From assembly GCA_018399135.1 (NCBI GenBank), contig JAGYPB010000006.1, positions 1-64,000 on the forward strand: a DNA stretch of 64,000 bases. Reading direction: 5' to 3'. The notes beneath the pieces are model-generated. The model saw only the letters and a program-made list of their open reading frames with translations. It was not told where the DNA came from and made no database searches. A program made the position numbers and the translations under genes. How positions within the stretch are numbered: position 1 is the first letter of the stretch; the number at the start of each line of letters is the position of its first letter. This DNA is from Deltaproteobacteria bacterium (GTDB lineage Bacteria > Desulfobacterota > Desulfuromonadia > Desulfuromonadales > Geopsychrobacteraceae). Shown one piece after another: positions 34,829 through 43,975 of this stretch.

Positions 34829-36420
34829 CGGAACCTCACCTGTGGTTGTGATGCCTGTAAAATATGAATTGCAGTGTGTAGACCATCCAGAGCAGCGCTC
34901 ATAATCCCGCCGGCATAACCGGCACCTTCTCCCGCTGGATATAAACCTGGATGGCTGACAGATTCACCTGACTCATTTCGCAGGATCCGTAATGGAGCGG
35001 ACGTGCGTGTTTCCACCCCGATCAGAGTTGACTCTTCGCTGATAAAACCACGCATCTTGCGGTTAAAGTATGGTAACGCACGACGCAATGCCTTTGCAAC
35101 GTAAGGAGGTATACAATCATCAAGTGCGGCGTGAACAACACCGGGACGACAACTCGAATGCACGTGACCACCTCGGCCATAAAGAAATTCGAGAAGTGGT
35201 TGCGCCGGAGCCCGCCAGCCAGGTTCTCCAGCTTGCCAGGCCGCGCGCTCCCAACGGCGTTGGAATTCCATCCCGGCCAACGCACCCTGACCATCAAAAT
35301 CAGCAGGAGAGACAGTTACCACCAGGGCACTATTGGACATGGGAGCCGCACGACGATAATCGCTCATACCGTTAACAACAATCCCCCTCTCTTCAGAAGC
35401 TGCATTAATCACCATGCCACCAGGGCACATACAAAAAGAATAAACACCACGGCCACTATCCGGATCATTCCATGACAAACGATAATCGGCTGCCGGCAGC
35501 ACTGGATGGGCAGGCAAACCATATTGAATCTGATTTATATACTCCCGCGGATGTTCAACGCGAACGCCCACAGCAAAAGGTTTCGGTTCAAGCTTGACAC
35601 CCGCTTGAGCTAACATCTGATAGGTATCACGAGCGCTATGCCCCGGAGCCAGAACCAACCGGTCACATGACAAATGTTCATGGTGATTGATCATCACTGC
35701 AGAAACCTGTCCTTTGACCATTGACACCCCACTGAGCAAACTTGAAAAGCGGATATCAACTCCGAACTCCACCAGGGACTGTCGGAAGCGAATAAGGATC
35801 TGACGCAAACGATCACTACCAATATGCGGTTTGGCCTGGTATTGAATGTCAGCTGGTGCGCCCAATGCGACCAGGCGCGCCAGAACCCATGAAATTGCCG
35901 GGTGGTTCAGTCTGGTGGTGAGCTTGCCATCGGAAAAGGTTCCGGCACCTCCCTCACCAAATTGTACATTGCTGTTGACATCCAGGATACCAAGATCCCA
36001 GAACCGCCGCACATCCTGCAGCCGCTCTTCAACCGGCTTGCCACGCTCCAGCAAGGTGACACGACAACCACTTTCCGCCAGGGTCAGCGCACTAAACAGC
36101 CCGGCAGGTCCCATTCCCACGACAACGACATGGAGCGGTTTGGATACTTTAGCAATAATCAGCGGGGAATCTTTATAGAATTTTTCCAGCTTGGGATGAG
36201 TGCCGAATAGAGCCAGAAACACTTCTTCATCCTCTACATTAAACTCTACCGTATAGACTCTCAGTATCTTTGGTTTTTTTCTGGCATCAATACCTTTACG
36301 AAGAATATTCAGGCAAAGAATCTGTTCGGGCTGACAACCAAGAGTCTCAGCAATTTTCATACTGAGTTGTTCCTCTTGTTCATCAAGGTTAAGGGTCAGA
36401 TCCCGAATCCGTAAGGCCAT
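34825..36420 (-). CDS. FAD-dependent dehydrogenase (COG2509-type)
   Basis: A 531-residue flavoprotein with an unusual N-terminal ~90-residue segment before the Rossmann motif VVVGMGPAGLFSALTLAESG (about 100-120). Further FAD contacts are ERGKPVEERLQDVRRFWDLG, NVQFGEGGAGTFSDGKL and the C-terminal GLYPAGEGAGYAGGIMSAA. This matches the uncharacterised family often called 'FAD-dependent dehydrogenase', related to the HI0933/YhiN and electron-transfer flavoproteins. Its reaction is unknown. It is the first gene of the group that ends with coaBC. Confidence 0.88.
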   Translation of the reverse strand: MALRIRDLTLNLDEQEEQLSMKIAETLGCQPEQILCLNILRKGIDARKKPKILRVYTVEFNVEDEEVFLALFGTHPKLEKFYKDSPLIIAKVSKPLHVVVVGMGPAGLFSALTLAESGCRVTLLERGKPVEERLQDVRRFWDLGILDVNSNVQFGEGGAGTFSDGKLTTRLNHPAISWVLARLVALGAPADIQYQAKPHIGSDRLRQILIRFRQSLVEFGVDIRFSSLLSGVSMVKGQVSAVMINHHEHLSCDRLVLAPGHSARDTYQMLAQAGVKLEPKPFAVGVRVEHPREYINQIQYGLPAHPVLPAADYRLSWNDPDSGRGVYSFCMCPGGMVINAASEERGIVVNGMSDYRRAAPMSNSALVVTVSPADFDGQGALAGMEFQRRWERAAWQAGEPGWRAPAQPLLEFLYGRGGHVHSSCRPGVVHAALDDCIPPYVAKALRRALPYFNRKMRGFISEESTLIGVETRTSAPLRILRNESGESVSHPGLYPAGEGAGYAGGIMSAALDGLHTAIHILQASQPQVRFR

Positions 36421-36438
36421 GACAGTCCTGAAAAATCT

Positions 36439-36465
36439 AAAAAAAGAGCAGCCCTGCGGCTGCTC
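36439..36465 (-). terminator. Intrinsic terminator of the universal stress protein gene
   Basis: On the minus strand GAGCAGCC and GGCTGCTC form an 8-bp stem with a four-base loop, followed by seven T. It isolates the usp gene from the FAD dehydrogenase group. Confidence 0.88.
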
Positions 36466-36502
36466 GGATAAAGGTTATTTATAGAGAGGTGAGATCGATC
36501 TG

Positions 36503-36952
36503 TCAATCATTCTGCAAGCGCACGGTCAGCACCGGCAACGGAGACTTACGCACAACCTTTTCTGCGGTACTGCCAAACAATACATGATCAAGACCCGTAC
36601 GACCATGGGTACCGAGAATGACAAGATCAGCAGAAAGCTCCTGAGCCTGTTGAATTATCTGCTCATAAGGCAAGCCCGGCACAATCAGAGTCTGATAGTT
36701 TTCATAGTCACCCAGATGCTGACGGCAAAAACTCTCCATCAATTTTTGAGCGCCCTGCTCGATTTCTTCTTCCAGCTTTTCAAACGAAATATGCGGAACA
36801 TAGAAACCGCGGAGGTCAACTGGCTCATTAATGACATGAAGCATAATCAGCTTCGCTGAATATTTATGGGCCATATTCAGTGCCAGATGAAATGCATTGT
36901 TTGAGCTTTCAGAAAAGTCGATGGCAACCAGAATGGTAGAAAAATTTTTCAT
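36503..36952 (-). CDS. Universal stress protein (UspA family, ATP-binding type)
   Basis: A 149-residue cytosolic Usp domain. It has ILVAIDFSESS at the start and the nucleotide-binding motif G-x2-G-x9-G-S/T (GTHGRTGLDHVLFGST) near residues 115-131, so it belongs to the ATP-binding subgroup. Usp proteins accumulate under starvation and energy stress; a molecular target is not evident. It has its own near-consensus promoter (37001-37028), a GGAGG ribosome-binding site and its own terminator. Confidence 0.94.
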   Translation of the reverse strand: MKNFSTILVAIDFSESSNNAFHLALNMAHKYSAKLIMLHVINEPVDLRGFYVPHISFEKLEEEIEQGAQKLMESFCRQHLGDYENYQTLIVPGLPYEQIIQQAQELSADLVILGTHGRTGLDHVLFGSTAEKVVRKSPLPVLTVRLQND

Positions 36953-37000
36953 GCTGACCTCCTTATTAAATAATTAGGTAGATACAAACCCTGCATAAAA

Positions 37001-37028
37001 ATTGTACCATTTTCACCTTGTCTGTCAA
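37001..37028 (-). promoter_or_regulatory. Sigma-70 promoter of the usp gene
   Basis: On the minus strand TTGACA (37028-37023), a 16-base spacer and TACAAT (37006-37001), about 50 bases before the usp start. Confidence 0.75.
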
Positions 37029-37088
37029 GGAACGACTAACTGTTTCAAGAATGAAACGCGGTTGAAATTACAGGTATTTTTTAACTCA

Positions 37089-37214
37089 TTAATGCCACGA
37101 ATTGACAATGCCGGCAAGTCCGGATTCAAACTCATCCGCAATCTCAGGGCGAAAGGTCGTTAAGCATGCTTGTCGTTGATCGGCGGCGGGCCGGATATTG
37201 TCCATAACAATCAT
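37089..37214 (-). CDS. Short ORF (41 codons) coupled to the receiver protein gene
   Basis: Starts with an ATG that overlaps the TGA of the receiver gene (ATGA) and ends with TAA before the usp promoter. The encoded peptide (MIVMDNIRPAADQRQACL...) has a plausible composition, with an FRPEIADEFESGLAG stretch and a Cys. I know no matching family; it could be a real small protein or the remnant of a longer gene. The rest of 36953-37210 holds the usp promoter. Confidence 0.35.
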   Translation of the reverse strand: MIVMDNIRPAADQRQACLTTFRPEIADEFESGLAGIVNSWH

Positions 37215-37714
37215 TTAGCCAACAATTTATTAATACGTTCAGTCAAATCCTCAGGGTGGAACGACTTGGTCATAAAGTCATTGGCCCCCGCCATAAAAGC
37301 TTGCCGGGCATCATCATCCTGACGATAAACGCCACTGATACAGAGAATCGGCAAACGCGCACACCGGCGATCACCGCGCACCCTTTTGATTAAATCCAGG
37401 CCACTGAAATCAGGCAGGTTGATATCAGCAATCAACAGGTCAAATGTGTTGGATTGCAGCAACGTCCAGGCTTCTTCGCCACAGTTTGCCGTTGTCAGTT
37501 CGACCTCTCGACCAGCCAGCAGATCCAGAATCAGTTCACGAAAAAAATGAGCATCATCAACAATTAATATTTTCTTCGGTGGTTTTTCCTCTTCATCCCA
37601 TGTCACAGTAAAACGATGGCGACACTTGGGACAGTTGACAACCAGGGGAATTGACGCATCAACCGTTGATTGTGCGCGATATTTAGCTTCACATTTGGGG
37701 CATTGGATTTTCAT
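37211..37714 (-). CDS. Zinc-ribbon receiver (REC) protein
   Basis: A 167-residue response regulator without output domain. The first ~40 residues form an MJ0042-type zinc ribbon (CPKCEAKYR...CPKCRHRF). Residues ~48-165 are a receiver domain with acidic pocket VDD, phosphoacceptor Asp in LLIADINLPDFSG and Lys in MTKSFHP. The zinc-ribbon/receiver pairing occurs in Geobacter relatives and myxobacteria. Output is probably by protein-protein contact; the partner kinase is not in the window. Confidence 0.87.
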   Translation of the reverse strand: MKIQCPKCEAKYRAQSTVDASIPLVVNCPKCRHRFTVTWDEEEKPPKKILIVDDAHFFRELILDLLAGREVELTTANCGEEAWTLLQSNTFDLLIADINLPDFSGLDLIKRVRGDRRCARLPILCISGVYRQDDDARQAFMAGANDFMTKSFHPEDLTERINKLLAK

Positions 37715-37772
37715 AGCACCTCATCACAACAAGCCCAACAGACCACGCAAAAACAAGTAAAAACCATCGTAA

Positions 37773-38537
37773 CTATTCCTCAGGCAACGTCTTGATTAAT
37801 TCTGTGGCCATCCGGCCTTCATCTGAGTCGGGAACAAAATTGATGATAATTTCAAGTTGTTGGCGTGCACCCTGATAGTTGCCATCACGCAGAAGCAGAA
37901 CGGCTAAACGGTAACGAGCCGAGACAAGCTCAGGTGCCAATTCGATGGTTCTGCGCAAAGCAACCTTTTCCAACACTGTTTCCTCGGTCAGGCGGTAAAC
38001 TTCAGCCTGATAAAAGTGTGCCGGAGCAAAATTTGACAGCATCGAGACCGCATCGCGAAAAGCCTGCAGGGCAGCTGCATAGTCACCTTTTTGCATAAAA
38101 GCATAGCCCTTACCAGTCATGGCTATATGAGTACTGTCAAAAAGAAGATTTTTAGCCGCACGATCAAAATACAATATCGCGCGATCCCAATCTTCCAGTG
38201 ACAGATAAAGATTCGCCAGATTATTCACATAGCGCGGGTCATTGTCTGAGAGTTTAATCGCTTCCAGATATTGAGTTTCAGCCTCCTGATAAGCTCGGCG
38301 TTCCTGATAAGCCTGAGCCAGTGATGCACGAATAGCAGCGTTTGTCGAATCAAGCTCAACCGCTTTAAGAAGCTCCCGCAGAGCCGCACTAGGGTTATTC
38401 CCTTGTAAATGGGCTTCTGCCATCTTGTGATGTACATCGGCCTGATGACTGTTATCCTCTATGCGACTTGCTGTCCCGGCGCAACCGGCAAGAACGAGCA
38501 AACCAGCCAGCAGAAAAGTTACCAGACATTTAGACAT
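37773..38537 (-). CDS. TPR lipoprotein (PilW/PilF-like)
   Basis: About 254 residues. A lipoprotein signal peptide (MSKCLVTFLLAGLLVLAGC, lipobox LAGC) is followed by about six TPR units (AEAHLQGNNPSAALRELLKA, AQAYQERRAYQEAETQYLEA, LANLYLSLEDWDRAILYFDR). The design is that of PilW/PilF pilotins of type IV pili, but TPR lipoproteins have other roles and no pilus gene is nearby. I chose ATG 38537, which has GGAGA seven bases upstream. The stop lies in GTAACTATTC, a 10-base match to the MITE end that is probably chance. Confidence 0.82.
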   Translation of the reverse strand: MSKCLVTFLLAGLLVLAGCAGTASRIEDNSHQADVHHKMAEAHLQGNNPSAALRELLKAVELDSTNAAIRASLAQAYQERRAYQEAETQYLEAIKLSDNDPRYVNNLANLYLSLEDWDRAILYFDRAAKNLLFDSTHIAMTGKGYAFMQKGDYAAALQAFRDAVSMLSNFAPAHFYQAEVYRLTEETVLEKVALRRTIELAPELVSARYRLAVLLLRDGNYQGARQQLEIIINFVPDSDEGRMATELIKTLPEE

Positions 38538-38557
38538 AAATAGATTCTCCAATCAGG

Positions 38558-39043
38558 TTACATTGAGGCCAGATAACGACCAAGGCTGGCCAGGCCCTGA
38601 TCACGCAGTTGCTGCAGATCTTCTTCATCAAGAAGTGTGTTTTCTTTGTTCGCAACTGTCACATCGGGCGGGTGAGTTATTGGCACCTTGCCCCAGTAAT
38701 GTTGCTTTTCTGCAGGTGATAACAAATGAAAATCTGCTTGGGTCAGGATAAAACCCATTGATTCAACAAAATCATTGCCTTGATCATAAACTAAAGCAGC
38801 CTGGGCCAGGGGCACCTCCCCTTTTTCCGGCACAAAAAAAACGGTTCTGCGCGACTCAAGCAAATAAAAAGCAACGATCACCAGGGCTTTGCCACCGCCA
38901 CCCAATTGCAATAGATAGGCACGACAAGGCTGTGGTTGATAACCACTGAAAGCCAGCTGAATCGCAGATGGCGATGATTGTAGATGGGTCACCTTCGAGG
39001 CAGGAGCAGAGAGAAATTTCAACTGTTTATGTTGTATGAACAT
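38558..39043 (-). CDS. Hypothetical protein
   Basis: A protein of about 161 residues from the ATG at 39043 (MFIQHKQLKFL); frames to 39100 are open but run through a dyad (GGTGATC...GATCACC). No signal peptide or membrane helix. The middle has beta-strand-rich sequence (PCRAYLLQLGGGGKALVIVAFYLLESRRTVFFVPEKG), the end is acidic (ENTLLDEEDLQQLRDQGL). I do not recognise a family. Between the PfkB kinase and the TPR lipoprotein genes, all in one direction with short spacings, so probably cotranscribed. Confidence 0.65.
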   Translation of the reverse strand: MFIQHKQLKFLSAPASKVTHLQSSPSAIQLAFSGYQPQPCRAYLLQLGGGGKALVIVAFYLLESRRTVFFVPEKGEVPLAQAALVYDQGNDFVESMGFILTQADFHLLSPAEKQHYWGKVPITHPPDVTVANKENTLLDEEDLQQLRDQGLASLGRYLASM

Positions 39044-39110
39044 CGGCGCCCCGGACATAATGGCGGTGATCAGGATCACCGGGAAAAAATCAACTCTCAA
39101 TCAGCAGGAG

Positions 39111-40022
39111 TTATTCCAGATCAGCAAAGTCAGTCAACAATTTAATTTTTTTGAAACGATCAGAGATGTCTCCATGACTTATCTCTTTGAGGCGTTCCAG
39201 ACTGAATTTTTCAACGGTGAAGGATGCCATGACGGTACCAAAGATAATGGCCTTACGCATGTTTGCTTCGCTAAGGTTGCGCGTTGCCGCCAAATAACCA
39301 AAAAATCCACCAGCGAAAGTGTCTCCCGCGCCAGTCGGATCAAACACTTCCTCCAATGGATAAGCCGGAGCGGAAAAGATCGATCCTTCACCAAACATCA
39401 GCACACCATATTCACCACGTTTAACAACCAGGGTTTTAGGACCATAACCGCGAACAATCGTTGCGGCCTTGACCAGGTTCGGCTCCTGTGCCAATTGCCG
39501 CACCTCAGCTTCGTTGATCACGAGGATATCTACCAATGCCAGGGTGCGTAACAACGCATCTCTTTTTCCATCAATCCAGAAATTCATCGTATCACAGGCA
39601 ACCAGCCCGGGGGCTGTAACCTGACTTAACGCCTCACGCTGAATATCGGGATCAATGTTCGCCAGAAAAACATATTCAGCCTGACGGTAATGCTCCGGTA
39701 GCTGAGGCTTGAAGGTTTCAAAGACATTCAGCTGGGTATCAAGGGTATGGGCTTCGTTGAGGTCATATTCATAACGACCGCACCAGCGAAATGTTTTTCC
39801 CGGCACCCGCATCAAACCGTCCAGATTAATATTCCGCGAGCTTAAAAAATCGACATGTTCGTGGGGAAAATCTTCACCAATAACGGCCAACAGGTTAACA
39901 TCAGTAAAAAAACTGGCAGAGGTTGAGAAATACGAAGCAGAACCACCGAGGATCTCTTCAACCTGACCAAAGGGGGTGGAAATGGAATCAAGGGCAACGC
40001 TGCCAACAACAAGAATACTCAC
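39111..40022 (-). CDS. PfkB family carbohydrate/nucleoside kinase
   Basis: A ribokinase-fold kinase of 303 residues. The N-terminal glycine pair (GGSASYFSTSASFF) and the C-terminal ATP/catalytic motif DPTGAGDTFAGGFFGYLA with the base Asp are clear. The substrate is not fixed; candidates are ribose, adenosine or a related nucleoside. Position next to the methylthioadenosine phosphorylase gene (26 bases) and in the same direction suggests a role in nucleoside or 5'-thio-sugar salvage, but this is inference only. Confidence 0.88.
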   Translation of the reverse strand: MSILVVGSVALDSISTPFGQVEEILGGSASYFSTSASFFTDVNLLAVIGEDFPHEHVDFLSSRNINLDGLMRVPGKTFRWCGRYEYDLNEAHTLDTQLNVFETFKPQLPEHYRQAEYVFLANIDPDIQREALSQVTAPGLVACDTMNFWIDGKRDALLRTLALVDILVINEAEVRQLAQEPNLVKAATIVRGYGPKTLVVKRGEYGVLMFGEGSIFSAPAYPLEEVFDPTGAGDTFAGGFFGYLAATRNLSEANMRKAIIFGTVMASFTVEKFSLERLKEISHGDISDRFKKIKLLTDFADLE

Positions 40023-40048
40023 GTGATCAATCCTTTTTGCATGGGATA

Positions 40049-40930
40049 TTAAACATCCTGCTGAACATATTTTCCGATAATGGGGGCCAACGCCTCAAGC
40101 GTATGATCCGGAATCAGACTTTTATCGGTCATGATGGCGAACTCAAGGGCCTGGTCACAGTGACATTTTAGCTGTTGCCGACGAATCTGTCCAACAGCTG
40201 TCTTGATGATGGCGCGCGCAGTTGCAACATTTTGCCGAATAATCACCAGAACAGCTTCAACTGACACATCATCATGTCCATCGTGCCAACAATCATAATC
40301 GGTTGCCAGCGCGACGGTGGCATAGCAGATTTCTGCTTCGCGCGCCAGTCGGGCCTCGGGAATATTGGTCATGCCGATGATATCGACACCCCAACTACGA
40401 TAGATCTGAGATTCAGCGCGGGTAGAAAAATTGGGGCCCTCAATGCAGATATAGGTTCCACCGCTATGCACAGTAGCACCAACGTCACGAGCAGCATGTG
40501 CCAGAATCGCTGCAAGATCGGGGCAGATCGGATCGGCGAACTGAACATGCCCGGCAACCCCCTGACCGAAAAAGGTAGATGCGCGCTTACCCTGGGTACG
40601 GTCAAAAAACTGATCAGGAATGACAATATGTCCCGGAACGATGTGCTCTTTCATGCTGCCCACCGCTGACACGGAAATAATCTGCGTCACTCCAAGTTTT
40701 TTCATCCCAAAAATATTAGCGCGGTAGTTAACCTCAGAAGGCAGGAAGCGATGTCCACGTCCATGACGTGGCAGAAAAACCATTTTGACCCCGTCCAGTG
40801 TGCCGGTGATAAAAGCATCTGAAGGGGAACCAAAGGGGGTATCAATCACTATCTCTTCAACGTCCTGAAGTCCTTCAATCTCGTAAAGACCACTGCCACC
40901 AATCACCCCAACCACTGGTGTTTTCATCAT
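40049..40930 (-). CDS. mtnP: S-methyl-5'-thioadenosine phosphorylase family protein
   Basis: Nucleoside phosphorylase of about 293 residues, cleaving 5'-methylthioadenosine (a by-product of SAM use) to adenine and methylthioribose 1-phosphate. Motifs: VIGGSGLYEIEGL near the start, PRHGRGHRFLPSEVNYRANI with phosphate-binding residues, VGSMKEHIVPG, the substrate-loop EGPNFSTRAESQIYR and NIPEARLAREAEICY with the base-binding Asp in ATDYDCW. I chose ATG 40930 because AAGGAG stands six bases upstream; longer ATGs overlap rlmN. An inosine/guanosine preference is possible in this family. Confidence 0.9.
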   Translation of the reverse strand: MMKTPVVGVIGGSGLYEIEGLQDVEEIVIDTPFGSPSDAFITGTLDGVKMVFLPRHGRGHRFLPSEVNYRANIFGMKKLGVTQIISVSAVGSMKEHIVPGHIVIPDQFFDRTQGKRASTFFGQGVAGHVQFADPICPDLAAILAHAARDVGATVHSGGTYICIEGPNFSTRAESQIYRSWGVDIIGMTNIPEARLAREAEICYATVALATDYDCWHDGHDDVSVEAVLVIIRQNVATARAIIKTAVGQIRRQQLKCHCDQALEFAIMTDKSLIPDHTLEALAPIIGKYVQQDV

Positions 40931-40953
40931 TTCTATCTCCTTGTTTGTCATTT

Positions 40954-42003
40954 TCAACCTTCAATAGCACACTCGGTTCGCTCGTCCATTCTTCCTTTTA
41001 ATTGCCCACAGGCGGCATCGATGTCACGCCCTTTTCCAGCCCGCAGGGTTGCAACCATACCGCGATCCAGCAGATAGCTTTGAAACGCCCTGACAGTATC
41101 GTCATCGGGCGCCGCAAAGTCAGTACCCTGGTGTTCGTTAAAAGCGATCAGATTCACCTTGCAGCGCACCGGATGGAGTAGTTTTACCAGTTTTTTGGCC
41201 ATCGATAAAGAATCGTTGACCCCCTTGATGAGAATATATTCAAAGGTTATCCGTTGTTTTGTTTCACGGCTGTATTCTACACAGGCCGGTATCAATTCTG
41301 CCAATGGATAGCGCTTATTAATCGGCATCAGGCGAGAACGTACCTGATCATCAGCAGCATTAAGAGAAACCGCCAAATTCACCTTGATGCGTTTTTTGAG
41401 TTCAAGCATTTCAGGCACCAGACCACAGGTTGACAGGGTCACACGCCGCGCGCCATAACCCAGACCATCATCAAGATACAGGATATTCAAGGCAGCAACA
41501 ACATTGGCGAGGTTATGCAGTGGCTCGCCCATTCCCATCATGACAATATTACCTATCGGCCCGTCATCCAGGACGGCGCAAACCTGATTAACTATCTCAG
41601 CAGCGCTTAAATTGCGCCACAAACCGGAAGTTGCCGTCATACAAAAAGCACAGCCCATGGCACAACCCGTCTGGGTTGAAATACACAGAGTCGCCTTGTC
41701 CGTTTCCATCGGGATGCGTACCGCTTCGATAGTAGCACCGTCTTCAAGCTGAAACAGATACTTACTTGTACCGTCCTGGCTGTACTGCACGGTCAACGGA
41801 GTCAATGTTGATATCCGGCAGCGTATAGACAACTCCTCCCGCAATGTTTTGCTGACATTGGTCATGGCAGCGAAATCAGTAACATGCTGCTGATAGATCC
41901 ATTTAAGCAGTTGTCGCGCGCGAAAGGCCGGCTGCCCCAACGTGGCAAGATAAGCGACCAGATCCGCGTGGGTCATGTTTTTCAGATCAATTTTTTCTTC
42001 CAC
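40954..42003 (-). CDS. rlmN: 23S rRNA/tRNA adenine-C2 methyltransferase RlmN
   Basis: Radical SAM methyltransferase of 349 residues that methylates C2 of A2503 in 23S rRNA and A37 of some tRNAs. The 4Fe-4S motif is CxxxCxxC at Cys114, Cys118, Cys121 (TGCAMGCAFC), the glycine motif is MGMGEPLHN, and a C-terminal methyl-carrier Cys is present in DIDAACGQL. The length and N-terminal accessory domain (HADLVAYLATLGQPAFRARQ) are typical. Overlapping or touching the mtnP gene, so the two are probably cotranscribed. Confidence 0.96.
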   Translation of the reverse strand: MEEKIDLKNMTHADLVAYLATLGQPAFRARQLLKWIYQQHVTDFAAMTNVSKTLREELSIRCRISTLTPLTVQYSQDGTSKYLFQLEDGATIEAVRIPMETDKATLCISTQTGCAMGCAFCMTATSGLWRNLSAAEIVNQVCAVLDDGPIGNIVMMGMGEPLHNLANVVAALNILYLDDGLGYGARRVTLSTCGLVPEMLELKKRIKVNLAVSLNAADDQVRSRLMPINKRYPLAELIPACVEYSRETKQRITFEYILIKGVNDSLSMAKKLVKLLHPVRCKVNLIAFNEHQGTDFAAPDDDTVRAFQSYLLDRGMVATLRAGKGRDIDAACGQLKGRMDERTECAIEG

Positions 42004-42094
42004 AAGGCTTCCATTTAAAAGAACAATTGCTCAGTGCGACTACCCTGCCCCAAGCAACGGGTAGTGGCGTCTTAAATTTTAATCCAGAGTCCAT

Positions 42095-42133
42095 AAAATT
42101 CAAGCCCTTCGGCAGTGTACCGAAGGGCTTGAA
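42095..42133 (-). terminator. Intrinsic terminator of ndk
   Basis: On the minus strand a perfect 14-bp stem (TTCAAGCCCTTCGG/CCGAAGGGCTTGAA, 42099-42133) with a seven-base loop, followed by TTTTAT. It lies 30 bases after the ndk stop. Confidence 0.85.
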
Positions 42134-42162
42134 GATAAACAAGCAGTTATGCCGGCGAACTG

Positions 42163-42576
42163 TTAAAGCAACTCGAGACCGTTAAAGAAATACCCCAACT
42201 CAAAGGCTGCTGTTTCAGGAGCATCGGATCCGTGGGTAGCATTTTCTCCAATGGAGGAACCAAACTCTTTGCGCAGCGTGCCTTCAGCGGCATCGGCCGG
42301 ATTGGTTGCGCCCATCAGATCGCGCCACTTCGAAATAGCATGATCCGCCTCTAACGCCATGACAACACAGGGGCCACTGCTCATGAAATCGGTCAATTCA
42401 CCAAAGAAAGGGCGTTCATTGTGGACAGCGTAAAAACCTTCTGCCTCGACCTTGCTCATGTACAGTTTTTTCAGACCAACAACCTTGAACCCTTCGGCGT
42501 AAATACGGGCAAGGATCTGCCCGGCATAGCCGGCAGCAAAGGCATCGGGTTTGATAATAGCAAATGTTCTTTCCAT
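42163..42576 (-). CDS. ndk: Nucleoside diphosphate kinase
   Basis: Cytosolic NDP kinase of 137 residues, transferring the gamma-phosphate of ATP to NDPs through a phospho-histidine. The start [13 protein letters not shown], substrate loop and active-site [12 protein letters not shown] (His about residue 117) are canonical. It has a GGAGG site and its own terminator, so it appears to be a single-gene unit between rlmN and rdgB. Confidence 0.97.
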   Translation of the reverse strand: MERTFAIIKPDAFAAGYAGQILARIYAEGFKVVGLKKLYMSKVEAEGFYAVHNERPFFGELTDFMSSGPCVVMALEADHAISKWRDLMGATNPADAAEGTLRKEFGSSIGENATHGSDAPETAAFELGYFFNGLELL

Positions 42577-42647
42577 TCGTCTTTCCTCCTGGATAGTGGC
42601 ACAATCTCATGCTGTGCCGGTTTAAATAAATTCAATCGGCTTGGATG

Positions 42648-43238
42648 TTAAACGATCTGGTCAATCAGCGGCAATAATTGCTGCAAAGCCCGCCCTCGAT
42701 GACTGATGCGGTTTTTTATCTCGGCTGGGAGTTCAGCCATGGTCTTGCCGTACTCCGGCACCAGAAACAGCGGATCATAGCCAAAGCCATGAGTGCCGCG
42801 CTGTTGATCTACAATCAATCCGTCAACCTGCCCCTCGACGGTTGAGCAACGACCATCCGGCCAGGCCAGGGCAATACAACAATAGAAATGGGCCTTGCGC
42901 TGATTCAGGGGGATATGTTGCAACGCCTTCACCAGCTTGACGTTATTGGCCTTATCGTCGCCCTGCTCACCGGCATAACGTGCAGAAAATACTCCTGGCG
43001 CTCCATCCAGCATGTCAACACACAGACCACTATCATCTGCCAGGGTCAGCTGGCCACTAAAACGCGCCAGAGTCAGGGCTTTTTTTATGGCGTTATCTTT
43101 AAATGTTTCGCCATCCTCCTCAACCTCAGGCGGGGAATCAAGTTGATCGAGCCCCACCACATCGACATCAACGGAAGCCAGCAGTTGCCTTAATTCAACC
43201 AGCTTGCCTTGATTTGATGTCGCCACCAACAGCTTCAT
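42648..43238 (-). CDS. rdgB: XTP/dITP diphosphatase (RdgB/HAM1)
   Basis: House-cleaning nucleotide diphosphatase of 196 residues that hydrolyses dITP, ITP and XTP to monophosphate and PPi. The motifs [46 protein letters not shown] and a final [10 protein letters not shown] are all present. Its start overlaps the end of rph by four bases, a pairing of rph and rdgB that is common in proteobacteria. Confidence 0.95.
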   Translation of the reverse strand: MKLLVATSNQGKLVELRQLLASVDVDVVGLDQLDSPPEVEEDGETFKDNAIKKALTLARFSGQLTLADDSGLCVDMLDGAPGVFSARYAGEQGDDKANNVKLVKALQHIPLNQRKAHFYCCIALAWPDGRCSTVEGQVDGLIVDQQRGTHGFGYDPLFLVPEYGKTMAELPAEIKNRISHRGRALQQLLPLIDQIV

Positions 43239-43975
43239 TCTTCACCGCCCAGAGCAGCTTGTTGTAATTGTTTCAACTCATCACAACCAGCCAGGGCAAG
43301 ATCACGCATGGCATCCAATGCCGCCGCGCTAAAGGGGGTTTCCTCAGCGGTTCCCTGCACTTCTACAAACTTACCGGATCCGGTAATGACAAAATTCATG
43401 TCAACATCAGCACTGGAATCCTCTTCGTAGTTCAAGTCGAGAATCGGGATCCCTTTGACAATACCGACACTGATTGCGGAAACACTATCGAGCAGGGGCA
43501 TTTTTTTCAGCTGCCCCTGATTGATCAGACCCGTCAAGGCATCATGCAGGGCCACATAGGCACCGGTGATAGACGCTGTGCGGGTACCACCATCAGCCTG
43601 CAGCACATCACAATCAATTTGCACGGTAATTTCTCCCAGCGCTCCAAGATCGGTAATCGCGCGCAAGGAGCGGCCAATCAAGCGCTGGATTTCCTGGGTA
43701 CGCCCGGAGACTTTACCTTTGCTCGCCTCACGCATGGATCGGGTGTGGGTGGCGCGCGGCAACATGCTGTATTCAGCCGTTACCCAGCCACGCCCTTGAC
43801 CACGCATAAACGGTGGAACACGTTGTTCAACAGAAGCATTACACAACACTCTGGTTTCACCAAAACTAACCAGCACAGACCCTTCTGCATAGCGGGTAAA
43901 TCTGCGTTGAAAACTGACTGAACGTAGTTGCTCGGGTTTGCGGCCATCAAAACGAGGTTTATCAGTATGGGTCAT
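43235..43975 (-). CDS. rph: Ribonuclease PH
   Basis: Phosphorolytic 3'-5' exoribonuclease of 246 residues that trims tRNA 3' ends. Family sequence is clear throughout: [82 protein letters not shown]. Residues for phosphate binding ([16 protein letters not shown]) are intact. Between the amidase gene (single-base overlap region) and rdgB. Confidence 0.96.
   Translation of the reverse strand: MTHTDKPRFDGRKPEQLRSVSFQRRFTRYAEGSVLVSFGETRVLCNASVEQRVPPFMRGQGRGWVTAEYSMLPRATHTRSMREASKGKVSGRTQEIQRLIGRSLRAITDLGALGEITVQIDCDVLQADGGTRTASITGAYVALHDALTGLINQGQLKKMPLLDSVSAISVGIVKGIPILDLNYEEDSSADVDMNFVITGSGKFVEVQGTAEETPFSAAALDAMRDLALAGCDELKQLQQAALGGEE

Noticed and set aside
37769-37778. GTAACTATTC at the stop of the TPR lipoprotein gene, a possible solo MITE end
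   Set aside because: Only ten bases match and there is no partner end nearby; a chance match is quite possible in 64 kb.
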